Assembly: GCA_022570795.1 (NCBI GenBank)
Contig: JAKUDP010000013.1
Span: forward strand, 682,001-746,000
Direction: 5' to 3'
Origin: Sphaerulina vaccinii
Lineage: Eukaryota > Ascomycota > Dothideomycetes > Mycosphaerellales > Mycosphaerellaceae
Length of the DNA: 64,000 nucleotides
Positions within the stretch are counted from its first letter, which is position 1. Every line of letters starts with the position of its first letter. A model generated the notes under the pieces. The model searched no databases, had not been told where the DNA came from, and saw only the letters and a list, made by a program, of their open reading frames with translations. This document shows, piece by piece, positions 1-9,399 of the stretch. Both the position numbers and the translations under genes were made by a program.

Positions 1-204
1 TTAGCCTTAGATCCAGATGTGTTACTGGCCGAGCTGTACCTGCAGCCGGGGATTGGCCGCTGGAGGCATTGTCGCAGATGTGCTTGATATCGGGGCTTGG
101 TGGAGGGCGCTGAAATATCTCAGTGCTCACCGACACCGCTGCGTGAATGCTGAGCTGCTGAGAGACCTGAAAGAGCTGCTAGAGGGCCTGTTGTGTGAGA
201 TCAT
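1..204 (-). pseudogene. Possible relic of a mitochondrial-targeted enzyme running off the left edge
   Basis: Read leftwards from an ATG at 204, the minus strand gives a Ser/Arg-rich stretch typical of a mitochondrial presequence, then a stop and an apparent frame change, then RPPPSPDIKHI at about 110-75, which stays open to the window edge. The DIKHI motif reminds me of the start of fungal mitochondrial seryl-tRNA synthetase, from memory only. No possible intron of normal length joins the two parts, so this looks like a decayed fragment or a chance match. The open frame on the other strand (17-241) shows no family motif. Confidence 0.2.
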
Positions 205-1230
205 TGCGGCGGAGGACCGTGTAGCTTCGCAGCCAACGTGATTCTGACGCCAGAAGAGCTTGGGTTTTGCTGGACCGACGATTAGGTTGCACAGTTAGAA
301 CGACAAAGAGATGCTCGCGGTGGAAGCCTTGAATTGGGTAGGCGCCTTCCTGGTCACATAGTAACAATCCAGCCTTGACACAGTTGCTTTGAACAAGCCT
401 GGTCAGATGCTACGCGATGATCTGAGTTGCGGCTTTACACAAGGGCAGAGAAAGGATACGCATATGAGGTTGTGTGGCCGTTGCGCGGGGGTGATTGACG
501 GCGTGTTCGTGCTGTGCCGTTGTGAAGAGCCGCGTCGTGGAGATGATGTAAGCTGACAGAACTGCCGCCAAAGGCTAATTGTAATCATGTGGACACAGTC
601 GCCGTGAGCATGAGCGTGGCGCGACGGGTTGATGCCTTGTCCAGGAGATCTGGATGTCTTTTGAGCTGTAGACCAAAATGATGAATCTTCAGGCCGTGTG
701 GCTGTAGTGCTCACGCCGAGTATCGCGGTGCTCGGAGCTCAAGCTATTTCTCTCGATGTTAAACGGAGTGTGATGCTTGCTACCATACTTCGAGGGCGGA
801 GATGGCAGAGATGGCGAAGATGGTCGAATAGTAAGCTTCAGTTCATGGATGGCTAAGTCAGCGACCGCCTTCCTGGTGTGTGGCCGGATGCACTGAGACT
901 TGCAAGGCTGCTGGTGCCTCTATCTGAGCTGAACAGAGAGGTTGCTGAATGTTGGTAATGTCTTTGACTAGACTGAATGGGCTGGCTGGTTGTATCGCTG
1001 TCGAGTCAGGTGCTGAAGCTGTGGTCGTGATTCCGTCAAGCCGGTGAGCACTGGAGTTGGTCTGATGGCCTGGGGGTCAAGATTGAGCTGATGTGTAGAT
1101 ATTTGAACCCGGAGCCGTTCGTCTTCTTGCTGGAAATGCCACGCTTAGTAGGTTCTTGACGATGTCCCCGACTGTGGCTATCGCTTATCCCTTATGAGAC
1201 GCTGCAATCCGATGAGTGGTATCGCAGACC
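205..1230. other. Stretch without a recognisable gene
   Basis: Both strands are cut into short open frames with low-complexity, shadow-like translations. I see no splice-joined protein, RNA gene or clear repeat here. It may be decayed sequence between the relic at the left edge and the unknown gene that ends at 1231. Confidence 0.5.
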
Positions 1231-2430
1231 TTACAGGCCCACAACCGGGTCATCTCCCCACACCGCAGTGTCACCCTCGCCGCTCTGGTAGAAGTCTCCC
1301 TCATAGGTGTCATCTGCCTCAACTATGTCTGTCTCGAATCCCCACGGGTAACGCTCGGCTTCCTTATCGCACTTCGGGCATCGTGTACCCCCTCGTCCCG
1401 TTGGAGGCAGCCCATGTACAAGCCAGGAAGAGCTCTATTGATGGTCTCCTCGTAGGTGTCCCTCAGATCATAGTCGGACATTTCGACTATGTTGCCAGGA
1501 AACCCATTGCACGCCTTCTCATCCTTCCCGTTCTTTGGCTGCTTGCACGTGGCGTAGAACTCGCTGAAGTACTCGCGGCGATCGATAGCAGTGGTGCCGG
1601 ACTCATCGCGCTCAGTGGAGTGGTCCTTGAGGAGCTTGCTGGAAGCGAGTGGAACAAGAGTTGCGCTGGCTGCTGTCCTAACGCAATCGCATGTGACTGG
1701 TAGTAGTATTGAGGATCGTGACTGCGATGCTCTTTGTCCACGCTCATGTTGCGGACCAGTCGAAGGACAACGCGTTCTATGCGCTCGTGGAAAACCGATT
1801 CTGCAGTCATGGCTGCCTGCTTAATGATGCATATGGCCGTTAGCGTGGCCTACAATATAGAGGAACACAATGCTCACCTAGCGCACGCTTGAGTGTGTCA
1901 TCCATGAAGGTGATCACACACCGCTCCAATCCCACGCGGCCAGTCTGAAAGAGGCTTGAAAACAGGCGCTCTGGGAGCACGATGGACCAGAAACGAACTC
2001 TGCTTGTAATCTATATGCCATGGTATTGTATCTTGCTATGAGTGAGTGCTTCGCTAACCAAACGACTGCATGTAAATGATGTTGACAGTAGCAGACGCCT
2101 CCTCAGCCATCCTATCAACGATTTGTGCCTTCTCTTTCATCTCATCGGCCGGCTCTCGAAGAGCTTGCTTGAGCCGACGCGCAGTAATGCTGGGTTGGTA
2201 GATGGCGCGGTAGGAGATCGAGAGCCGGAGGAGCGCTTGTGTGGTGACTGTTCACACTTGTTGGTGGGTAATAAGAAGTCGAATTGTTATCGGAAGGGGT
2301 CGATACTAGATGGCCTGGCTCTCCTTGATCACATACCAGCCACGGTGCTCAATGCAGGCTCACTGTGAACAAAAACACGGCACCTGCATGCGGAGAAGTG
2401 CCTTTCAGGACAGGCGCATGCCGAGTTTCT
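1231..2430 (-). pseudogene. Multi-exon gene of unknown function with a probable one-base deletion
   Basis: Five minus-strand exons join in phase: 2430-2337, 2247-2059, 1997-1878, 1812-1683 and 1638 onward, separated by introns of 89, 61, 65 and 44 bp. The joined protein is rich in charged residues and looks coding, for example RFWSIVLPERLF, GLERCVITFMDD and EYFSEFYATCK. In the last exon the frame ends at a TAG at 1325-1323. The next frame continues with a Cys motif (RCPKCDKEAERYPWGFE) to a TAA at 1233-1231. One extra G in the G5 run (C5 at 1388-1392 on the plus strand) would join the two. The first exon is unresolved; the 5' part reads ACPERHFSACRC and may be a zinc-binding region. I do not recognise the family. 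Confidence 0.5.
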
Positions 2431-2521
2431 CTAACAATCCCTGCGGTGTGAACGGCTCAGCTCAATGGCGACATAGAGCAGCAGACGCGCAGATACTTGA
2501 TGTTTCAATCACGCGCATCGA

Positions 2522-4381
2522 TCAAGTTCCAGCATAGATTCTTGTCCTCTCCTCCTGCCCATACTCCTCCACAGCTGCACTCGCCAACTCTCGCATCTGC
2601 CTTAGATCCTCTTCATCTTCCACACCTTGCTTCAGCTTGTCTCTCCAGATGGCTAACATCCCTGCGACTTCCGGTTCTTCACAAACAAGTTCATAGTGCT
2701 TGATCATCCGACTTGTGTCTTTACCCGAACTCATGAACAAGCCAGATCCATTCGTCGCCAGTAACACCCATATCAGGTTTTGAAGGATGTCGGAGCCACG
2801 TTTCAGTTTTGACATGGACTTCACTGTGGCTTGTATAGTGCTAGATTTCGAAGCGAAGATCTGCGCGTCGGAAGGCGCGGGAAGTTTTAGCTTCTGCGAG
2901 AACTTCGTGATAGATTTCTGGATGTCTGTGAAAGTCTTCGCCTCTTCCGTGGCTTTGAGTAGCTTGTCAGTTTCCTTCTTGCGTGCTCTGTCGTTCAGGA
3001 AGCCTTGATCTCGCGCCGTGGAAATCGTGCTCGGTATGGTATCTGATTTGAAGTGGGTCGTTAGGAAGTCTTCGAGATGTTGTTTGAGAGTTGCGTCTTG
3101 TACTTCTAGGATGCCTGCAGCGTAGCAGTGAAGCGGATTCCAAAGACGTATCGAGATGAGCTCGACGAATTGATCGTGGCGCTCGCTTTCGAGTTCGGAG
3201 AGGCAATTGAGAGCCGTGGCTTCAAGCTCTCTGGCGTACGAGCTCCTTACAAGTAGATCGGTAAGTTCTTCCTTGTGTTGATTTTCGAAGTCCGAGTGCT
3301 GTAGGTTGCGTACAACGTTGGCTGGCGTAGCTGCGGAGGAACCGGACTGCCATAGTATACCAGCTCGAGTGCCTACTGCTAGCTTCATATCGTCCAGCTC
3401 ATCACGGAGTATCTCAGGCCTCACAATGAGCTTGGTGTCCTTCGTGAGTCTGCTTGCTCGAGCTGTGACCTCAGCCTCTGGGGCAATGTCGACTGCAAGT
3501 GGTCGCAAGCTGTTTGGCTGCCTCTTCTCAAACTCTGCTACTACAACACCATCCATGGCAAGATCTCCTGTGACTTCGTTGATGAATTCGCCTGCTGACT
3601 CCCGGATAGCACAGAAGCCATACTGCTCTAGGTGTTCGACCAGACTGGCTACCTGTGCTGCACGTTCCTGCTCACTTTGCTGCGCTGCTGCATCATTGTA
3701 ACCAGTCGGCACGTAGACGACCTGTTCACCGGAGAACTTGACCTCGCCACCCTTTCCGGAAGTGGCTTCGATTGCAAGAGCAGCCACTATCGGCGCAGGT
3801 ACATCGTGAGCGAAGACTGAGCTCAGGTTGCAGATCTCCTGACCAGCATCAGATGTGGCGTTGTGTACTTGCGTCCTGACGTTTTCCGAGTACTCGTAGC
3901 TGCACAGATAGGATGTAGTATCTACATCAATAATCACACGAGGCCAGTCTTTCCCAGAATACTCCTCAATGAGGCGGTCTAGGCTGTCATTTCTGACGTC
4001 CTGCTCTCGAGTAAAAGCATGTAAGTCAACTGCCACTCTTGCAGCTCGGTCTCTGAGGGCGGTTGCTATGTTCTCGATAACTGGGTGTGGTATAAGGTAG
4101 CGACTGTCAGCACTATAGTACAGCTGCGAATCTAGCTGGTCTAGAATGATACTCTCGCTGCTCTCTTCGATCCCCAGGATAGAAGTCAAGCTGGACTTCA
4201 AGATCCGCTGATCATGAGTCTCTATCAGTGCCTTGAAGTAGGTCAAGACTTCTGCAGAGTTCTTCAGATTGTTCTTGGAGAAGCTCCTAACTACTGGGGG
4301 TCGGCCATCAGCAGAAATGGAGAGTGGGGGAAAGTTGGCGACCAGCTTTTCGATGTCTGCCGGCGCGAAGACTGCACCCAT
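2522..4381 (-). CDS. Hypothetical 619-residue protein, weakly UFL1-like
   Basis: A single uninterrupted frame encodes 619 residues. I chose the ATG at 4381; the frame stays open further upstream but has no earlier ATG. Order of recognisable pieces: short helical segments around residues 50-130, a segment reading EQVVYVPTGYND followed by a helix and QYGFCAIRESAG at about 230-280, and charged helical segments toward the C terminus. The VYVP-helix-G(Y/F) pattern and overall layout resemble UFL1, the E3 ligase of UFM1, which most fungi lack; this is from memory and the similarity is weak. No membrane segment within the chosen frame. It shares a short upstream region with the divergent uS14m gene. 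It could equally be a lineage-specific protein. Confidence 0.6.
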   Translation of the reverse strand: MGAVFAPADIEKLVANFPPLSISADGRPPVVRSFSKNNLKNSAEVLTYFKALIETHDQRILKSSLTSILGIEESSESIILDQLDSQLYYSADSRYLIPHPVIENIATALRDRAARVAVDLHAFTREQDVRNDSLDRLIEEYSGKDWPRVIIDVDTTSYLCSYEYSENVRTQVHNATSDAGQEICNLSSVFAHDVPAPIVAALAIEATSGKGGEVKFSGEQVVYVPTGYNDAAAQQSEQERAAQVASLVEHLEQYGFCAIRESAGEFINEVTGDLAMDGVVVAEFEKRQPNSLRPLAVDIAPEAEVTARASRLTKDTKLIVRPEILRDELDDMKLAVGTRAGILWQSGSSAATPANVVRNLQHSDFENQHKEELTDLLVRSSYARELEATALNCLSELESERHDQFVELISIRLWNPLHCYAAGILEVQDATLKQHLEDFLTTHFKSDTIPSTISTARDQGFLNDRARKKETDKLLKATEEAKTFTDIQKSITKFSQKLKLPAPSDAQIFASKSSTIQATVKSMSKLKRGSDILQNLIWVLLATNGSGLFMSSGKDTSRMIKHYELVCEEPEVAGMLAIWRDKLKQGVEDEEDLRQMRELASAAVEEYGQEERTRIYAGT

Positions 4382-4649
4382 TGTGGAAGAGTAACACAGG
4401 GATATCCAGCAAAGAAGAAACGCCAGTCCGCTCACTGTCGATATTGATGAGAAGCAAGAAGGTGTGTGGTCGTTGTCCAAGATCAGCCTTGCTGTGCCTT
4501 GACATCAACGGCGCTCTCAGCGCTCTTGCCTCGCGCTCGCATTCGGGTCGTTCCTTCCCGCTCTTGACCAGCACCAGCACCTTCCCAAAGTCCTTGTGCC
4601 ATTGCCATTGCCTCTCAGAGCATAGACAGGTCCCATACCATCGCCCAAC

Positions 4650-5056
4650 ATGACCAAATTCGCGCCATTCCGGCCCGCGAAACTGGACATCTCATGCTTC
4701 ATCAACAACAAAATCATCCGCGACCACACGAAGCGCAAAGTCTTCGAACAGAACGAGCCCGAACGACAAGCGCTCCGATACATCATCCGCAATACATCTC
4801 TCCCACAGCGAACGCGAGCGCAGGCACAACTGCAATTGATACAGATGCACTGCTATACGCGACCGACACAGATCAAAAATCGATGTACGATGGGAGGCAA
4901 GGGAAGAGGTGTATTCCAGGATTTCAGGATGGCGAGGGTGAGTTCTGCAATACTGGTAGGGGGGAGGACTACAGGCACTGACGGAGTCGGTAGTTTCAAT
5001 TCCGTATGAATGCGCTGGCGGGCAGGATACCTGGCGTGAAGAAGGCGAGTTGGTGA
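4650..5056 (+). CDS. mrp2: Mitochondrial small-subunit ribosomal protein uS14m (Mrp2)
   Basis: Two exons, 4650-4937 and 4994-5056, joined across a 56 bp GTGAGT...TAG intron, give a 116-residue protein. The family signature is plain: FINNKIIRDHTKRKVFEQNE near the N terminus, TRPTQIKNRC in the middle, then FRMAR|FQFRMNALAG and the terminal PGVKKASW, matching yeast Mrp2 closely as I remember it. uS14m sits in the head of the mitochondrial small subunit and contacts 15S rRNA. Without splicing the C-terminal motif would be lost, which supports the intron. It is transcribed divergently from the gene ending at 2522. Confidence 0.95.
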
Positions 5057-5538
5057 GAAGGAATGGATACTATACAACATGCGCTGTGAGAGAGGAGGAA
5101 CGACCTGGGCGGGCGGTGCCCACAAGAGGCATGCGCGCTGTGAGGAGCTGAGAGTGCTGGACGATGGCAGCGCGGCATGCTCGCGATGGTATGGTGTCTA
5201 TACTTCGCCGAGCCGCCACAAGGACATATCACGATCACAACATGCGGAGACACGAGCGCCAAAACCAGCTGCTCATTGAACGCGACGATTGAGAATGCCA
5301 GCATACCTAGCGCCAATTTGCAGGACATCGCACCTCGACCATTCGAAGTGGCTGCGTATGGTCACTAGCAGCTATGCCGGTCAGTCGATGAAAGAGCCTC
5401 TGAGCCAACATCGTTCGCCCAACCACAAGAACTGTTTCCTCCAACAAGCGAGCTTCTGCGCAAGGTCTAATACACGATAATACCACGCTAGTCAGCGACT
5501 AAGGGTTCCGTTGGTGGCTGGCGGCAGACCAATTCACT
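5057..5538. other. Intergenic, nothing recognised
   Basis: This holds the 3' side of the uS14m gene and the 3' side of the small minus-strand gene below. Open frames on both strands are short and lack family motifs. Confidence 0.4.
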
Positions 5539-5781
5539 TCACTGCGTACCACAAATGACTCTCGCTTTCAATTCACTCCAATCGAGCTCGCGCACGCGAA
5601 TCTCCTTCTCCCTATTGTTGGATTTGAGTGCCGTGCACACGGCACATGCCTTATCACTGACTTGCCTCAGCTTCCATCGCTCTTCCTCTTCCACACATAC
5701 CACTTCGAACTCGGTACCGAGCAGTGCCGGCCGGCCACTTCTATCACGTCCGCACACATTCACCGATTGCTCCACGATCAT
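5539..5781 (-). CDS. Small hypothetical Cys-containing protein
   Basis: From the ATG at 5781 this frame encodes 80 residues with a charged, coding-like composition: EFEVVCVEEEERWKLRQVSD, then KACAVCTALKSNNREKEIRV and a C-terminal VICGTQ. The C-x2-C plus outlying Cys pattern resembles small Cys-pair hypothetical proteins that are common in Dothideomycetes, which often have no known role. The frame is open a little further upstream but without another ATG, so an upstream exon cannot be excluded. No signal peptide or membrane segment. Confidence 0.4.
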   Translation of the reverse strand: MIVEQSVNVCGRDRSGRPALLGTEFEVVCVEEEERWKLRQVSDKACAVCTALKSNNREKEIRVRELDWSELKARVICGTQ

Positions 5782-6162
5782 CAACAATCTTGAGGCGCTG
5801 GTCACTTCACTCCAACCTCACGACAAGCGAACGATACTTGCTGGATGCTGGATATCTTCGCGCCAACGCTGTCAATCACCTCGCAACTTCACTCGGCCGT
5901 ACATTTCTACGAACGTTGTCGGTCAGCGTCACACACCTCACTCAACGACACCCATCGCTCGACCTTCTTCGTCTCGTAGTTAGACCTGACTCGTCGACAA
6001 GGACAAGGACCACATTCAGCGCACGGCATCTACAACAAGAACATTCCGAGAAAAGACATACACCAGTCTAAGCGGTGCAGCTGAAGTTAACGCACCCCGA
6101 ATCGTACTCCACCATTCCCCATTCTCAACCACCACACTCACGAGTTCACCACCAGCATAACG

Positions 6163-6894
6163 ATGGAGAACTCTCCACTCGGCGCGCTACCTGGAGAACT
6201 ACGTAACAACATCTATCGCTTGGCACTATGTGAGGAGGAGACGGAGCCAATCGTGGTCCATTGCCAAGCTGCCACGTATCCCGGTGTGCCACGACGGTAT
6301 GGCTTCTTGCCAGGCCTTCTGGTGACGTGTAAGCAAGCGCGAGCAGAGTCGGCCGAGATTTACCTTGCGGATAACACATTTCAGCTCGAGATCAAACCCA
6401 GCGCAGCGACTGAGCTGCCTAGACTCGGTCAAGACGACGCCCGCCATTTCTGGGCTTTTCTCGCCCATCTCAGGGGTGCCGGTCTGCCTCTACCTTCAAA
6501 CGTGATCGTATGGACTAGAAGGATTTACGGGGATGTCGGCGCTGGAGAAGATAAAAGCAGGTATGCGCGAGAAATTGTAGACCAGCTCTATCAGATCACT
6601 CAACTGGCTTCTGAGCTCCCGCATGGATCAAAGGTGGTATGCAGATTGCAGGCGTCGTGGGGCTATGCAGTTGCGGCAAGAGACCTCGAGATCTCGCCAG
6701 ACATCACGACTTCTGCAGTACGAGAGATGGAGATTTTGCAGCGTGATACTGGCTCCACTCATTTTTCGCGCGCGGCCGAAGATATGGCTGCTTTCTTCCT
6801 ATGGACAAATCTTGAGTACATTGCAACACAGTACGCGGACCGCTCCAAGTTACTCAACCTTCGGAATGCCAAAGGTCAAGCGTTGGTTACCTAG
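6163..6894 (+). CDS. F-box-like (LPxELRNxIY) hypothetical protein
   Basis: A single-exon 243-residue protein starts at an ATG in good context and opens with GALPGELRNNIYRLALCEEE, the degenerate F-box-like motif seen in many paralogues of Dothideomycete genomes (2EXR/F-box-like family). A second conserved block, LPGLLVTCKQARAESAEIYL, at about residues 48-67 matches the usual 'LL..C+Q.R.EA..I+Y..N.F' continuation. The rest has no further domain that I recognise. Members are often annotated as F-box proteins, but SCF function is unproven. Two further F-box-like genes lie at 10301 and 27064. Confidence 0.75.
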   Translation: MENSPLGALPGELRNNIYRLALCEEETEPIVVHCQAATYPGVPRRYGFLPGLLVTCKQARAESAEIYLADNTFQLEIKPSAATELPRLGQDDARHFWAFLAHLRGAGLPLPSNVIVWTRRIYGDVGAGEDKSRYAREIVDQLYQITQLASELPHGSKVVCRLQASWGYAVAARDLEISPDITTSAVREMEILQRDTGSTHFSRAAEDMAAFFLWTNLEYIATQYADRSKLLNLRNAKGQALVT

Positions 6895-7133
6895 GCACCA
6901 AATGCACAAACTTTGGTTATGGCCATCGAAGGTTTTGCGAAAAGCTGGGTCAGCACAGCCCCTTATCCACATCCTTAGCACTTTTTTCCTGGAATACTTT
7001 CCACAATATTTTTGCGACACAACACTTTCTCAGCACTGTCACAAAACTCTCGCACTACAAGCGCTATACCTTATGAGCACAGCACACGACTCAACAGCAG
7101 AAACCAAACAGCTCAACTACAACATACCCCGAA

Positions 7134-7742
7134 ATGGCTTTCGCAGCACGAGCTGTCAAGACCATGACCAGCTGGACAGGGCTTGCTGCCACGAAAATCA
7201 GTCGTGGAGCCGACTCTTCCCAGGCTCTGCGCAGTGCATTTAATGCCACATCACCCATCACATCAAGACCATACTCCACGGTACCTTCAACAGCTAGACT
7301 CAGCGTGTCAATGCTTGGATTAGCAGGTGTTTCGGCTCTTTCTCAAGGATACTACTGTCTACGCACCCAGGCTGCCCAGGCTGCTCGCACCACGCCCGCA
7401 CACGATACAGAAGGTATTACGAGACCACAGAAAACAATTGACGACGTTGTCTTACCACGACCAGCTTCGACCGAAGATGGGAGATCTCATGGTCTGTTCA
7501 GATGGCCAAAGATCGGCAGCAGTAAGGAGAAGAAGCTTTTGACGGATGCGGATGAGTCTCAGCCTCCACGGTCTTCTGGTCCAATAGGTGGGCAGGCATT
7601 CTGGACTGAGCCGATCAGATATTTCAAAAAGGCGCAGATGGACGGAAAAGAGACAAAGTATGCCAGGGAGGTGAATGAGATAAAGGCGAAGGAGCAGCAG
7701 CAAGGGCCAAGAGCAAGCGACTACTTTGTTATGGGCGCTTAG
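7134..7742 (+). CDS. Hypothetical mitochondrial-type protein
   Basis: The 202-residue product starts MAFAARAVKTMTSWTGLAAT, which together with the following Arg/Ser-rich segment and RPYSTV looks like a mitochondrial presequence. A short hydrophobic stretch at about residues 55-75 (RLSVSMLGLAGVSALS) may be a membrane anchor. The C-terminal half is hydrophilic, with GGQAFWTEPIRYFKKAQMDG and a Lys/Glu-rich tail, likely conserved but of no family I recognise. Start chosen because it is the first ATG and gives the presequence. A mitochondrial inner-membrane small protein is an inference from composition only. Confidence 0.6.
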   Translation: MAFAARAVKTMTSWTGLAATKISRGADSSQALRSAFNATSPITSRPYSTVPSTARLSVSMLGLAGVSALSQGYYCLRTQAAQAARTTPAHDTEGITRPQKTIDDVVLPRPASTEDGRSHGLFRWPKIGSSKEKKLLTDADESQPPRSSGPIGGQAFWTEPIRYFKKAQMDGKETKYAREVNEIKAKEQQQGPRASDYFVMGA

Positions 7743-7997
7743 CGAGTAAGCGATAGTCAGGACATGAGATTGGTTTATGGTTCGGTTAGCGGGAAGGGCT
7801 TGGCCGCTGGATCCAAACTACAACGTTGCTTTTGATAGAACCGGCGCTATCATGACACATAGAGATAGTCTTGGCTATTGTTCTTAGTCGTTGTTATGGC
7901 TGAAGACATAAGCGGACGTGACCATTCTCACGCATTTTTGCAATCACTGCAGGCTTCGCAAGCGGCCCCCGCCCCCTCACAGAGATCGTCAGTGATT

Positions 7998-8000
<3 letters not shown>

Positions 8001-8030
<30 letters not shown>
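8001..8030. repeat. (AG)15 microsatellite
   Basis: Fifteen perfect AG dinucleotides stand in the intergenic stretch between the gene ending at 7742 and the repeat cluster at 8430. No gene was seen in 7743-8429. Confidence 0.95.
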
Positions 8031-8032
<2 letters not shown>

Positions 8033-8429
8033 TATCAAGAGAGGCGCTTGCAAATCGAAAGTGATTGCAAAATGTGGGTGCACATGGTCATGGCATAGGC
8101 ATCTTGGCTTTGGCTTCCATTGTAATATGAATACTTCGCAATCATGTCATGCTCGCTTACTCACGTGTTCGCACATCTCTGAGCCCTAGAGGACAGAGCT
8201 ATGGCTTAGACTCAGCGGAGGACAGGCGCTGACATATGATGACATATACCCACTTATACCTGCCCACCAAGGCCATCAGACTATGCCAAATGTAAAGTTC
8301 AGTGACTAATAAGTCGCGTACGAATGTGTTGCACACTTACTGCACTTAGTCGAGATCGTTATCTCTTTACAGCCCTAGTCAGACCGGTATTGAGGGGTCA
8401 TATACTTGAAAGAATTGTGATTCTGTAAC

Positions 8430-8620
8430 GATCCTCCTTGGTCTAGTGGTAGAGCCGTAAGTCGTCAGCAAAGCTGCTGCTAAATTTACACTTTGCTTCA
8501 GGCGTCTCGGACACGATTCAATTAGTCGTGTTTTCTCGTACTTGGGTATGCAAGGGCCCATCTGGACCCCGGAGATTGTTTTGCTTCTTTGTGCTGCACT
8601 TCTTCCTTTTCTCCAAGTCC
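8430..8620 (+). mobile_element. tRNA-derived SINE-like element, copy 1
   Basis: The head reads CCTTGGTCTAGTGGTAGAG and GTAAGTCGTCAG, like a tRNA D arm with an RNA polymerase III A box. About 130 bp downstream follow GGAGATTGTTTTGCTTC and a T-rich tail TTCCTTTTCTCCAAG. The same head and tail motifs recur at 8670, 50835, 51083 and 51303, which makes this a dispersed family. It lacks a normal anticodon arm and terminal acceptor stem, so it is not a working tRNA gene. Confidence 0.6.
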
Positions 8621-8669
8621 CGCTCTGCTAGAGATGTAGGTACATATGTTTTCCTAGATCGTGATATTG

Positions 8670-8855
8670 CAACAGTCGTCCGTGGTCTAGTAGTAAGATC
8701 AGTAATTCGTTAGCATAGCTGATGTTTGACATACCAAGATACATCGTTTCGTTGAAAGCCACTGTTCGACTTCGTCGGGATCGCCAAAGACTTGGCGAGC
8801 CACGAGGCAAGGGCGATTGTTTTGCTTCTTGTGCGCTGGTTCAATCCAGTATCAT
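8670..8855 (+). mobile_element. tRNA-derived SINE-like element, copy 2
   Basis: Head motif CAGTCGTCCGTGGTCTAGTA at 8673-8692 continues with GTAAGATCAGTAATTCGTTAG. The downstream part has GGGCGATTGTTTTGCTTCTT and GGTTCAATCC, close to a polymerase III B box. It follows copy 1 in the same orientation with about 50 bp between. Confidence 0.6.
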
Positions 8856-8897
8856 ATATCAGCTCAGATCACGTTTGTCACAGCAGTACCTCATCTC

Positions 8898-9017
8898 GAT
8901 CTCTTAGCTCAATGATTAGAGCGTATGCCCACTGTTGCCGGGGCTTATAAACCTTGGTAGGCTACCAGCCAGGTGCCAGGTGGGTGTGAGGTCGGCTGTT
9001 CGATTCTGCCAGAGATC
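8898..9017 (+). other. tRNA-like pseudogene at the third SINE-like position
   Basis: GATCTCT at 8898-8904 pairs perfectly with AGAGATC at 9011-9017 as a 7 bp acceptor stem. A normal D arm (TAGCTCAATGATTAGAGC) follows, and a T arm around TTCGATT with one mismatch precedes the 3' stem. The middle is too long and position 33 is not T, so the anticodon loop is abnormal. A T-rich tail ending in TTTTTTCCAAG lies just downstream, as in copy 1. I read it as a tRNA pseudogene or the head of a third SINE-like copy. Confidence 0.55.
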
Positions 9018-9105
9018 ATCTCTTTTGCTGAACTGCTTTTTCCTTTTTTCCAAGATTTACATATCTCCACCAGTGGTGATAGACTCATGGCAGTCCTCTT
9101 TTAAC

Positions 9106-9223
9106 TGTCTCACTGAGCTTGATCCTGCTATGGCGACAAGACCAAAGACAGGTCTGCCGCGAGACATACGCACTTTTCAGATTAGATACTTGCTGAACGG
9201 TCTACCACCTACCACTTGTGCAC
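9106..9223 (+). mobile_element. Intergenic introner-like sequence
   Basis: Positions 9106-9149 match the start of septin intron 1 (38047-38090) at 37 of 44 positions in my hand alignment, including the core ATGGCGACAAG. The 3' part shares GATACTTGCTGA and CCACTTGTGC with the same intron, whose end reads CCACTTGTAG. No clear donor or AG acceptor flanks it and no gene was found around it. It appears to be a relic or free copy of the introner-like family in the septin gene. Confidence 0.55.
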
Positions 9224-9399
9224 AAGCCAGCCGTGGTGAGTAAGATTGAGCATCTCTTGTTGTATGTGTGCGTTGCGAGGTGATATATATTCATCCTCAC
9301 AGCACTAACCTCTCTACCAACTCAAGAAAACCACACCATCGCTCCACGTTTCGCTGTTTCGTGTTCTTCTCCCTGTCCGCATTTCGAAGAATTGCAAGC

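Noticed and set aside
1194..1703. Plus-strand frame of 169 codons
   Set aside because: It is antisense to the unknown gene at 1231-2430, whose minus-strand translation is clearly more protein-like and joins across introns.
2440..2510. Another introner-like relic around ATGGCGACA
   Set aside because: Only short pieces (ATGGCGACA and AGATACTTG) match; similarity is too weak to call.
5555..6071. Plus-strand frames upstream of the F-box-like gene at 6163
   Set aside because: Ser/Thr/His-rich translations without motif, antisense to the small Cys protein; probably leader sequence.
8898..9017. A functional tRNA gene
   Set aside because: Acceptor and D arms are good, but the central part is too long, the anticodon loop lacks T33 and the T stem has a mismatch.
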